Assembly: GCA_024169445.1 (NCBI GenBank)
Contig: JALKFA010000001.1
Span: 5,022,001-5,086,000, forward strand
DNA from: Buttiauxella agrestis ATCC 33320
GTDB lineage: Bacteria; Pseudomonadota; Gammaproteobacteria; Enterobacterales; Enterobacteriaceae
Length of the DNA: 64,000 nt
Direction of reading: 5' to 3'
Under the pieces are notes generated by a model, which worked only from the letters and a program-made list of their open reading frames with translations, was not told where the DNA came from and made no database searches. Positions within the stretch are counted from its first letter, which is position 1, and every line of letters begins with the position of its first letter. Both the position numbers and the translations under genes were made by a program. Shown here piece by piece: positions 8,292-16,189 of this stretch.

Positions 8292-9983
8292 TCATCTGGT
8301 ATTCATCCACTGTTCCAACACTTCCGCTACCCGTTTAGGATCATGGTCCGCCAATAGCTGCAAGTGGGCCAATTTATCCCGCAGAGGCGAGTTGGTGTCA
8401 GGAAGTTCAGTCAGGTTATCAAACTCAATGTTACGGTTATGTTTCCTGAAATATTCATCCTCTTCTTTCGCTTTCCCGCTGCCACCCGATTCGCCACTGT
8501 CGATAGACGCGGTTCCGGTCGCAGCAGTAGCGCTAACCGGGCTACGCTGTATCAGATGCTGCATTAGCTTGCGGATGACGAAGAAGATCAGACACAGGCC
8601 GAGGATGGTTCCTATCAGATAGCGGGCGTAGATCAGCAAGACTGGGTCCTGCCACCACTTACTATCCAATGACGGATTGATGCCATCTTCCGAGAAGGGG
8701 AATACATTGAGGCTGAACTGGTCACCACGCTCTTTATCAAAGCCCACGGCATCCAGAGACATTTGACGGATATTGGTCAATTGCTCGGCGCTCCAGCCTT
8801 TTTCCGGTGACACAGTCTGGTTGAGTACCACCGACACACTGAGGTTATTCAGACGGCCCTGCTGATACTTGGTGTGAGTGATGGTGCGACCAACGTCGTA
8901 GCGGCGCTGTTGCTCATCACGATCATTCGTCATACGCCCTGCCGACGCTGGCTGGTTTGGCTGCTGATTGCCCTGCTGTTGTGGATCGGTGACCGGAGGG
9001 CGGTTGCTCAGCGCACCAGGGATACCGTTCAGTTGCCCCCCCTGGGACGAGTCTTTCTGCACACGTTCTTCGCGTATGACAGGGCTCTCATCAAGGGCTT
9101 CTCGGGTTTCTTCTACCGCATCGAAGGTCAGCTGTGCCGTAACTTGTACCTTGTAGTTGTTGTTCCCCAGCACAGGACGTAGCATTTCGCTGACACGGCG
9201 CTCGTAGTTACGCTCAACCTGCTTCTGGTAATCCAACTGATGGACGGTTAACTTGGCACCAGAGAGTTCATCGTTCAGATCCTGCGTGAGCAAATTGCCA
9301 TATTGGTCGATGACGGAGATGTCTTTGGTAGCAAGATTGGAGATGCTTCCCTTGATCAGGTTTACGATAGCCAGAACTTGCCCAGCCTCCATCCGAGTAG
9401 AGGGTTCCAGTTCGAGCATGACGGAAGCAGAAGGAAGCTCTTCGTTATTGCGCAGAAAGATTTGTTTCTCAGGAATAGCCAGATGCACCCTCGCATAGCT
9501 CACCCCTTCTAATCCCATAATGGTACGGGCCAACTCGCCTTCAAGCCCACGACGATAACGGGCATTTTCAACAAACTGGCTGGTCCCGAGAGTGGAATCC
9601 TTTTCCAGCATTTCCAGCCCTACTGGCAGTTTGGCTTGTACGCCTTTAGCCGCCAGTAGCATGCGCGCCTGCGACAGGCGATCTTCTTCCACCAGTACCT
9701 GCCCAGTCGTCTCCATCAGCCGATAGGGAATGTTTTCCTGATCCAGGACAGACATGATCTGGGCGCTGTCGAAGCGCTCCTGCTGACCATAAAGAGGGCG
9801 ATAATTCCCCTGATAAGACCAGAGAACCAGGACAACGAGTACTGCCAACAGGCACGCCAGCATTCCCAGCAGGATAAACTGGGGGCCTTTTCCACGTAGC
9901 GTGGATATATTAGGCACCTGTTGACTAATGTTGCCCCAAACGGATTTGAATTTTTGCCTCATGGGTTGCTCATTACTTCCCAT
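8292..9983 (-). CDS. fliF: Flagellar MS-ring protein FliF
   Basis: A 563-residue MS-ring/C-ring core subunit. It has a first transmembrane helix at about residues 33-55, a YscJ/FliF ring domain ('YRLMETTGQVLVEEDRLSQARMLLA' region, including the 'LPVGLEMLEKDS' motif), an Asn/Gln/Pro-rich periplasmic loop near residues 320-345, a second transmembrane helix around residues 455-480, and a C-terminal FliG-binding tail ('PLRDKLAHLQLLADHDPKRVAEVLEQW'). FliF nucleates basal body assembly. The stop of fliE is adjacent and fliG follows after 9 bp. Length is normal and no truncation is seen. Confidence 0.96.
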   Translation of the reverse strand: MGSNEQPMRQKFKSVWGNISQQVPNISTLRGKGPQFILLGMLACLLAVLVVLVLWSYQGNYRPLYGQQERFDSAQIMSVLDQENIPYRLMETTGQVLVEEDRLSQARMLLAAKGVQAKLPVGLEMLEKDSTLGTSQFVENARYRRGLEGELARTIMGLEGVSYARVHLAIPEKQIFLRNNEELPSASVMLELEPSTRMEAGQVLAIVNLIKGSISNLATKDISVIDQYGNLLTQDLNDELSGAKLTVHQLDYQKQVERNYERRVSEMLRPVLGNNNYKVQVTAQLTFDAVEETREALDESPVIREERVQKDSSQGGQLNGIPGALSNRPPVTDPQQQGNQQPNQPASAGRMTNDRDEQQRRYDVGRTITHTKYQQGRLNNLSVSVVLNQTVSPEKGWSAEQLTNIRQMSLDAVGFDKERGDQFSLNVFPFSEDGINPSLDSKWWQDPVLLIYARYLIGTILGLCLIFFVIRKLMQHLIQRSPVSATAATGTASIDSGESGGSGKAKEEDEYFRKHNRNIEFDNLTELPDTNSPLRDKLAHLQLLADHDPKRVAEVLEQWMNTR

Positions 9984-9984
9984 C

Positions 9985-10314
9985 TTACAGCGGCATCTTC
10001 ATGATTTCGTCAACACCGGTCATCAGCTTGTTACGGACCTGGGTAAGGGCCGAGAAGCTGAGGCTGGCTTTCTGACTGGCAATCATGGCACCAGTAAGAT
10101 CATCGCTGGCCCCTGTTTCAATTTGCGTCGCCAGGTTTGCCGCATCTTGCTGATGACGATCAACGCCATTAAGGGCGGCATGAAAAACACTCCCAAACGA
10201 GGTATTTTGCGTATTGTTCTGCGACGAAGGCGCTATTAGCGGTTGCTGAACTTCTGCCTGCATGGTAGCCATGCGCTGCATCATCGCCTGCTGCGTGTCG
10301 TTTATTGAGTTCAT
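9985..10314 (-). CDS. fliE: Flagellar MS-ring/rod junction protein FliE
   Basis: A 109-residue protein with the typical FliE C-terminus ('QKASLSFSALTQVRNKLMTGVDEIMKMPL') and the 'ATQIETGASDDLTGAMIASQKA' helix. FliE links the MS ring to the proximal rod and is exported by the type III apparatus. It is the first structural gene of the operon, 27 bp downstream of the sigma54 activator gene and 1 bp before fliF. Confidence 0.94.
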   Translation of the reverse strand: MNSINDTQQAMMQRMATMQAEVQQPLIAPSSQNNTQNTSFGSVFHAALNGVDRHQQDAANLATQIETGASDDLTGAMIASQKASLSFSALTQVRNKLMTGVDEIMKMPL

Positions 10315-10341
10315 AATATGAGCCAGGTAATTAAACTAGTG

Positions 10342-11679
10342 TTATGCATCATCTGCGATGATGCCTCTTCGCCGCATCTCGGCAAGTTTGTAACGCAGAG
10401 CCCTGGGAGTAATGCCGAGAGCCTCGGCAGTCATACTCCGATGACCACGGCAACTGCGTAGGGTTTCTAAAACATGCTGGAATTCACCGTGTTTGCGACT
10501 CTCCTGCAAAGACTCAACAGGGCTGTGTTCAGAGCGAACCATCGGGGCAACAACACTGCTTCCCTGCCCGGAAGGGCAGGCAAATAAACCGAAGTCAGAC
10601 GCGAGCAGCACAATGCCACGACACATGACCAGAGCACGTTGTACGCGGTTCTCCAGCTCCCGAATATTGCCCGGCCAATTGTGTGCCAATAATGCCTGCT
10701 GAGCGCATGGGCTTAATTTAACGGCGTGAGCAAAGGTATGGTCGCCATGCTTTTGCACGAAGTGAGCGATTAAGCTATCCAACTCTTCACGACGCTGACG
10801 CAATGGAGGGATGACGAGTGGCAAGATGTCCAACCGATAGAACAAGTCTTCACGGAAGTAGCCCTTGCTTACTGCCTCTTTAAGATTCTGGTTAGTGGCG
10901 GTGATAAGCCGAACATCGAGCGGAATCACTTTATTGCTGCCCAGACGCTCCACCTCCCATTCCTGCAGCACACGCAACAGCTTGGTCTGTAAAGACAGTG
11001 GCATCTCAGCGATTTCATCCAGGAACAAGGTTCCGTGGTTTGCGAGTTCAAATTTTCCGACCTGCCCGGTATAAGCTCCGGTAAACGCCCCTTTAACGTG
11101 GCCAAACAGAATAGCTTCCAGCATGCTCTCAGGAATCGCGGCACAGTTGACTGCCACAAAGGGGCCGGACTTCCGCATAGAGTTGGTGTGAATGAATTGC
11201 GCTAGCATCTCCTTCCCCGTCCCCGTTTCTCCTCGAATAAGTACAGGAGCGTCAGCGAGAGCCACTCGATGCGCCATGGTCTGCAAGCGACGAGAAGCAG
11301 GAGACCCCATGATCATTCCTTGGGTCTGCAACGAATTGGCATTGAGCAACCGGGTTATCTGCTGGCTAAGTTGCTGGAGGCTAAAGGGATAAAGTAAATA
11401 ATCATTCACCCCAGCCCCGAGGGCAGTGCTCGCCCATTCCGCTTGCTCTACATGGCTAATCAACAGAATAGGAAGCGCATTAAACTGGCGAATATAGGCA
11501 AGAGCCTGCGATTGAGACAGACCTCGCCCCAGAATGACCAGGCTCGGAGAACTGGCATTATTATAAGCGTCTATGTCAGGCAAACTTGTCTGCCAGACAA
11601 CGCGACAGGCATATTCTTCACTGAGATGAGTGAGAACGTCGTCTGCGCACGCTTTATCAGATTCAAGCAGCAAGATCAT
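10342..11679 (-). CDS. lafK: Sigma54-dependent flagellar activator (LafK/FlrC-like)
   Basis: A 445-residue AAA+ activator of sigma54 RNA polymerase. Residues 1-115 form a receiver-like domain, but the usual phospho-acceptor Asp position reads 'LVILGRG', so it is probably not phosphorylated there. The central domain has Walker A 'GETGTGKE' (150-157), the sigma54-contact loop 'GAFTGA' (197-202), Walker B 'LFLDEI' (~218-223) and 'FREDLFYRLDILPL'. A Fis-type helix-turn-helix is at the C-terminus ('MTAEALGITPRALRYKLAEMRRRG'). LafK controls lateral flagellar genes in Vibrio and enterobacterial secondary systems. It precedes fliE, which it likely activates. The symbol is by analogy; FleQ/FlrC-type naming is possible. 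Confidence 0.85.
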   Translation of the reverse strand: MILLLESDKACADDVLTHLSEEYACRVVWQTSLPDIDAYNNASSPSLVILGRGLSQSQALAYIRQFNALPILLISHVEQAEWASTALGAGVNDYLLYPFSLQQLSQQITRLLNANSLQTQGMIMGSPASRRLQTMAHRVALADAPVLIRGETGTGKEMLAQFIHTNSMRKSGPFVAVNCAAIPESMLEAILFGHVKGAFTGAYTGQVGKFELANHGTLFLDEIAEMPLSLQTKLLRVLQEWEVERLGSNKVIPLDVRLITATNQNLKEAVSKGYFREDLFYRLDILPLVIPPLRQRREELDSLIAHFVQKHGDHTFAHAVKLSPCAQQALLAHNWPGNIRELENRVQRALVMCRGIVLLASDFGLFACPSGQGSSVVAPMVRSEHSPVESLQESRKHGEFQHVLETLRSCRGHRSMTAEALGITPRALRYKLAEMRRRGIIADDA

Positions 11680-11702
11680 TGAACGAGTAGAACCCTGTTG
11701 TG

Positions 11703-11718
11703 AGCTAAAGAAACACCA
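11703..11718 (-). promoter_or_regulatory. Possible sigma54 (-24/-12) element upstream of lafK-like gene
   Basis: On the - strand the sequence TGGTGTTTCTTTAGCT contains the GG-N10-GC spacing of sigma54 promoters and lies about 25-40 nt upstream of the activator start. Outside the invariant GG and GC the match to TGGCAC-N5-TTGC is weak, so this is only a candidate. Confidence 0.22.
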
Positions 11719-11769
11719 GAGACGTAGCTGGATTTTGGTGAGGATTAAAGCAGAGTGGACTTAACTGAA

Positions 11770-13290
11770 GCTGAATGTGGGCTATAAATGAACCGCCTGA
11801 GCCTGTGGAATTTTGTAATAATCATACCCACCATGAGTGGACAGGCATCTCAGTGAGTAAACTCACAATCAGAGGTGATGTGATGGACGCCCCTTCCCAG
11901 CCTAAGTTCTGCCACACTTATGCTGAATGTCTATTCGCAGAGGAACAACATCATGAACTCGATAAAAGTTGTCGGGATCGATTTAGCTAAGTCTGTTTTT
12001 CAGGTATGTGTCTGGATGAGTGATGGAACTGTTGCATCCAATCGAAAAATTCCCAGAAATAAACTTTTGGATACCCTTCGCCAGTTTCCAGCTAATACGT
12101 TGATTGCAATGGAAGCTTGCGCTACTTCGCATTACTGGGGACGAACCTTCAAGTCAATCGGGCTTCTCGTTCGCCTTATCCCAACCCAACATGTTAAGGC
12201 TTTTACCCGTCATCAGAAAAATGATGCTAATGACGCACTGGCGATCTGTGAGGCTGCGCTACGCCCTGGTATCCATTTTGTGACGATAAAAACCGTCGGG
12301 CAACAGGATATTAAAGCACTTCGCAGCGCCCGCCAGCTAATGGTCGAACAACGCACGGCGGTGGCAAATCAAGCCCGGGCACTGGCTGCTGAACAGGGGA
12401 TTGAACTCCCTGTGGGCATTCATATCCTGTCACAACGATTGCCTGAACTTATTGAAGATCCGGCGCTGGATATTTCCCCGGTATTACGCGGTTTACTTTT
12501 TTCGTTACTGGAAAACCTTCATTTGCTTGATGAGCGCATCCGTTCGACGGAACACAACATTTTGGCTTTATGTCAACAGCTCCCAAAATACAAAGTACTG
12601 ATGACGATACCGGGAGTAGGACCTCTCATTGCCGCTGCATTTCTAAGTGAGGTCAATGCAGAACAGTTTACGAATGGCAGGCAACTCTCTTCCTGGTGTG
12701 GTCTTGTACCCAGGCAGCGTAGTTCGGGAGGAAAAAATAACCTGTCCTCAATGACTAAAAATGGAAACCGTGATCTCCGAACGCTGATTATCCATGGAGC
12801 ACGGTCAGTCATGTTCTGGTCACAGAAGCGCGATGATGCACTGGGAAGCTGGATGAAACATCTTATTGAGCGAAGAGGCAAAATGAAAGCGACGGTGGCA
12901 TTGGCTAATAAGCTCACACGCATTATCTGGCGATTATTAACAGGGTCAGAAAATTTCAATATTAACAAAGCTTTTGCAACAAACTAATTGCCCGTTTTTC
13001 TGGAATCACCATAGTTTAACTGAGTTTGCAGACACTGATGAGAAAACGGCAGACCGACCCTGTAAAATCCTGGCGTGAGTTCTGGTAGCAACATACCGGT
13101 GAGGTGATAAGGAAACAGGGTGCGGATGACATCATGGCGCAGGAAACCTCTTTCCATAAATGACGCCGGATATATGACAGCGAACCGTATCAAATCAGTA
13201 TTTGCATAACACTGGGCGTCCATATATGACTCATGACAAAACCAGCATCAATCCAAAAACGGTGGGACCCATAGAGTTTTTTGTGAGCTG
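11770..13290 (+). mobile_element. IS110-family insertion sequence (ends not precisely resolved)
   Basis: A transposase gene of the IS110 family is flanked by ~180 bp of noncoding sequence on the left and ~300 bp on the right, as usual for this family, whose long noncoding end can encode a bridge RNA. I could not find unambiguous terminal inverted repeats, so both ends are estimates. The element sits directly upstream of the sigma54 activator gene and may have separated the flagellar operon from upstream sequence. Confidence 0.6.
11953..12987 (+). CDS. IS110-family transposase (DEDD recombinase)
   Basis: A 344-residue transposase. The N-terminal RuvC-like DEDD domain begins 'VVGIDLAKSVFQV' and includes 'IAMEACATSHYWGR' and the family hallmark 'HQKNDANDALAI'. 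The C-terminal transposase_20 domain has 'LMTIPGVGPLIAAAFLSEV' with the downstream conserved Ser in 'QLSSWCGLVPRQRSSGGK'. The ATG at 11953 (GAGGAAC upstream) is chosen over the upstream in-frame start at 11920. Length is full for the family, so the element may be active. It most resembles the IS1111 subgroup, but I cannot name the specific IS. Confidence 0.9.
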   Translation: MNSIKVVGIDLAKSVFQVCVWMSDGTVASNRKIPRNKLLDTLRQFPANTLIAMEACATSHYWGRTFKSIGLLVRLIPTQHVKAFTRHQKNDANDALAICEAALRPGIHFVTIKTVGQQDIKALRSARQLMVEQRTAVANQARALAAEQGIELPVGIHILSQRLPELIEDPALDISPVLRGLLFSLLENLHLLDERIRSTEHNILALCQQLPKYKVLMTIPGVGPLIAAAFLSEVNAEQFTNGRQLSSWCGLVPRQRSSGGKNNLSSMTKNGNRDLRTLIIHGARSVMFWSQKRDDALGSWMKHLIERRGKMKATVALANKLTRIIWRLLTGSENFNINKAFATN

Positions 13291-13392
13291 ATTTCACCGA
13301 GCTACTCACCTCTTCTGCAACACCTGCAACTTAAGAAAAATGTCTGGAAAGCCACTCGCATTCCTACGAGTGTCAATGTCTCCGCACACCTG

Positions 13393-13704
13393 TTGGATAT
13401 ACAGTTCAAAAACTGTACTCCCAACTTTCAATGGTGGCTCAGGCAGGGCAGCCTTCGGACTGGCCGGTGTCCTTGTAGGCCGGCACTGCGTAAAAAAGGC
13501 ACCTCTCTGGCAGCCGAATCCCGCGCCGCAGGTTTAAGTTCTTCCACTCTCGCCAACGCTCTGAGCCGCCCGTGGGCAAAAGGGGAACTGCTAATAAGCA
13601 AAGCCATTGGTGTACCCGCCGAAACCATCTGGCCGAGCCGCTACTTTGATCCTCAAACGCACAAGCCTGTCGTTCGGCTAATGCGCACCCGTCATCCGAA
13701 ATAA
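13393..13704 (+). pseudogene. Remnant of a Ner/Nlp-type (SfsB-like) DNA-binding regulator
   Basis: From about 13480 the frame reads 'ALRKKGTSLAAESR', 'LSSSTLANALSRPW', 'KGELLISKAIGVPAETIWPSRYF', a clear Ner-like helix-turn-helix protein of the phage Mu Ner / enterobacterial Nlp family. The first ~90 bases of this frame do not look like the usual start of the family ('WHPADIIAA..' preceding the Leu-Arg-Lys-Lys), so the 5' end appears lost or replaced. It sits just after the IS110 element, in a zone of rearrangement. A functional alternative start cannot be excluded. Confidence 0.6.
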
Positions 13705-13817
13705 ACGATCAGCGTCATCAGCCAGAAACTCAGTGCGGGTGACGCTGTGATTAGCTTGAATAATTCCAGACGAAATCCTGAAAACCCGCATATTTTGTGC
13801 CGTGCGGGTTTTGTATC

Positions 13818-14627
13818 TCAACCACCACTCATCATACCGTTCCAGAAATCATTCATAATCTGCTCAACAGTCATATCGCCCACATCAATTTGCCGCACTA
13901 TAGCGTCGGTCAAACGTTCTCTATCAAGACGCATCAACTCGGCTAAAGAAGTGTGCTCGCTAATTGCAACGATATCGCCGCCCAACAGCACTGCGCCCAT
14001 ACGCACAGGATTCCAGTCTAGTTTTTCACCTTCGATGGGGGATTCATATATACGCTCATCTTCAATAGCACCATATTCACGAATAATCTTGTAGAGATCG
14101 GTCGCATCCTTCGCATTGCCATGCCCGCGATCGCGCCAGGCAAAAAGTTTTAATAATGCTAATCCCGGTAAGGAACAAAACGGCAGATTTTCCCCATTGC
14201 CCAGTTGCACTGTTACGGTGTGATTAAATACCTCAGCAAATCCGTCCACGGACATGATTACCTCACGCTCCGGCGGCCAGGCAATTTGACTCCCTTCAGC
14301 AACTCCGCCAAAAGGAATAATATCCAGCTCGATCCCTTCGGAAATCATACGATGAGCATTATCACGGACAGCATGTGCACCTTCAGCAATAAAGGCATTT
14401 TTAAGCACATCAAACCTCGGCCAGCCATCAACAAACACAGCGATATCAATATCGCGAGTTCGACGACCAATACTCCTGCCGTGAACATGGTGGAGTAAAA
14501 TTTCACGCGCCGTTGCACCTGCAATAAAAAACGGGATCTCCTGCGTGGTACAAATTCGGTTAATCAGGCTTAGCAATGTTTCAGTAACTGAAAAGATCGG
14601 ATTCGTTAAGGTGAAGGTATTTGTCAT
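13818..14627 (-). CDS. AbiEii-type nucleotidyltransferase toxin
   Basis: A 269-residue nucleotidyltransferase of the AbiEii/AbiGii-like class. Motifs seen are 'IAGATAREIL' (about residues 36-45, the GS-like box), the 'RTRDIDIAV' metal-binding Asp pair (D59/D61), and 'GHGNAKDATDLYKIIREY' further on. AbiEii toxins are tRNA/GTP nucleotidyltransferases of type IV toxin-antitoxin systems that can abort phage infection. The start (14627, AAGGATAATCA upstream) overlaps the end of the upstream antitoxin-like gene by 47 bp, the normal antitoxin-then-toxin order. Phage defence is inferred from family and pairing. Confidence 0.75.
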   Translation of the reverse strand: MTNTFTLTNPIFSVTETLLSLINRICTTQEIPFFIAGATAREILLHHVHGRSIGRRTRDIDIAVFVDGWPRFDVLKNAFIAEGAHAVRDNAHRMISEGIELDIIPFGGVAEGSQIAWPPEREVIMSVDGFAEVFNHTVTVQLGNGENLPFCSLPGLALLKLFAWRDRGHGNAKDATDLYKIIREYGAIEDERIYESPIEGEKLDWNPVRMGAVLLGGDIVAISEHTSLAELMRLDRERLTDAIVRQIDVGDMTVEQIMNDFWNGMMSGG

Positions 14628-15576
14628 TGATTATCCTTGCTGCTTCTCTGTTTCTGTCGTCGCCGCTCACCAACAATTCTGCCACGCACAGCATCGCTTC
14701 TGCTTTGCGACTCAGTGCAAAGTGCTTCCAAAAACGGGAAATCAGTTGCAGTTTTCCGCCAGAAACAGGTTTTAGCCCCAGTTCTTTCCGCCTTTGTAAA
14801 AGATGATGAGGGGTAAAGATCACGCCTGTTTCCGGAATCAGATATCCACCGCTCAGCTGGGCGGCAGCAATTTCGCCCCCCCAGTATTCCTCGGACGCCA
14901 ACGCTATCTCACCCCATGAAACAGGTGCAGACAAAGAAAGAGAATCCAGTTTTGGGCGCAGAGCAGTGGCATAATCTTTAAGCCACAGAACCTGTAATTC
15001 TTCTTCATTCATCAAACGCCGCCCCTGCTGCGATTTTCGGTAATAGCGCTGTGCTTCAAGATAATCGAAAGCCTTGCTAACCATCCCCAGGGAAATCCCC
15101 GCTTTCTCCGCCAGGCTGCGGTACGTATCGTTCAGGGTTTCTGGGCTGGATAACAGCACAAAAAGAAGTTTCATTACTCCTTCCGCAAAACGACTACTGG
15201 CAACAACGGGTTTCTTTTCATAGCGCCCTTCTCTGAGCAGATATAATCCTGGAACCTGGATATGGGCGTTGCCCGCCGTATCGATGAAATTAATCTGGCT
15301 CTCGGCACAATATTCCGCCAACGTAGATGTCAGTCGGTTGCACACGAGTAATGCAGGGACATTTCCAGGAAAGCGAGCCATTTGTTCACGGGCAGCTATC
15401 AGCGATTCTTTACGATGGATCTGCTTTATTTCCAGGGCAAATGTCATCGTTTCACCGCTCGGCCCCGTTAACTTGCCCCAACCGTCATGTACGCCATTGT
15501 TGCTATACTCATATTGCAACTCGAAGCCTTTTGGCAGGTTCTCTAAAACCCCGGACAAAAGCTGTTCTTCTTTCAT
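14581..15576 (-). CDS. AbiEi-type antitoxin / transcriptional regulator
   Basis: A 331-residue protein of the type IV toxin-antitoxin AbiEi family. The N-terminal ~120 residues look like a restriction-endonuclease-like fold ('FALEIKQI' ... 'LLVCNRLTSTLAEYCAESQINFIDTAGNAHI'). A winged helix-turn-helix lies around residues 145-190 ('YRSLAEKAGISLGMVSKAFDYLE'), followed by a C-terminal domain. The ATG at 15576 has GGAAAGG upstream; a GTG six codons earlier is less likely. It would bind its own promoter and neutralise the overlapping nucleotidyltransferase. The pair is isolated between the regulator remnant and an unknown gene, suggesting insertion as a cassette. Confidence 0.7.
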   Translation of the reverse strand: MKEEQLLSGVLENLPKGFELQYEYSNNGVHDGWGKLTGPSGETMTFALEIKQIHRKESLIAAREQMARFPGNVPALLVCNRLTSTLAEYCAESQINFIDTAGNAHIQVPGLYLLREGRYEKKPVVASSRFAEGVMKLLFVLLSSPETLNDTYRSLAEKAGISLGMVSKAFDYLEAQRYYRKSQQGRRLMNEEELQVLWLKDYATALRPKLDSLSLSAPVSWGEIALASEEYWGGEIAAAQLSGGYLIPETGVIFTPHHLLQRRKELGLKPVSGGKLQLISRFWKHFALSRKAEAMLCVAELLVSGDDRNREAARIINDKYLHLNESDLFSY

Positions 15577-15778
15577 TTGTTCACACCTTTCCACAGTTCA
15601 TGATTCATGAACAGAATTAGTTTATGAACAAATCAAAAGGGAAGCAACGTAGATTCTCAAAAATGGCAAAAGCAACACCTCACCAAAACTATTCCTGCGG
15701 TATTGGCAAAGTTTTTCTCATTCAGGATGGTCTACTCTTATCGGGTCAATAAGGCGAAATCATAATGGAAAGGGATCA

Positions 15779-16183
15779 ATGACTGATTCATCACTCCTGC
15801 CGCTGTCTTTCCCGATGCCGGAAATCCCAGGCGTTACCGTAACGCATGGTGGGTTAAATTACCTGCAACCAGAATTGCTGCTGGATTTTATTAGTGTCTG
15901 CGCACAACCGCTGGTTTCCGTCACGCCGATTGCCGTGCTCTACGCCAATATCGGCGTGCTGCAACGCATTGAGTTACGAAAAATCCCTGTCCCCATCAAA
16001 GGACGCGTTGTTTATCCTGTCAGTTCCCAGGCACTTCCCAGCCTGCGCGCAAGGCTCATCATTAATGGGCCGTTCAAGAAACTGAAATTCCAGGGCACTC
16101 TGATTGCGGCAACTGCGGAACCCTCAGTGCAAAATATGACGCTCATCGGTCTGGCGCTCGAGTTTTCCGCCCTGCAATCCTAA
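15779..16183 (+). CDS. Hypothetical protein
   Basis: A 134-residue protein I do not recognise. It has no signal peptide or clear membrane segment; it is rich in Leu, Pro, Val and Ile with few charged residues. Likely real: AAAGGGATCA precedes the ATG, the frame fills the gap between genes, and the stop is 6 bp from the convergent ydhS stop. No conserved catalytic motif is visible. Confidence 0.5.
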   Translation: MTDSSLLPLSFPMPEIPGVTVTHGGLNYLQPELLLDFISVCAQPLVSVTPIAVLYANIGVLQRIELRKIPVPIKGRVVYPVSSQALPSLRARLIINGPFKKLKFQGTLIAATAEPSVQNMTLIGLALEFSALQS

Positions 16184-16189
16184 TGTCGG

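Noticed and set aside
12984-13223. 79-codon - strand frame in the right side of the IS110 element
   Set aside because: No family similarity; IS110 elements have long noncoding ends.
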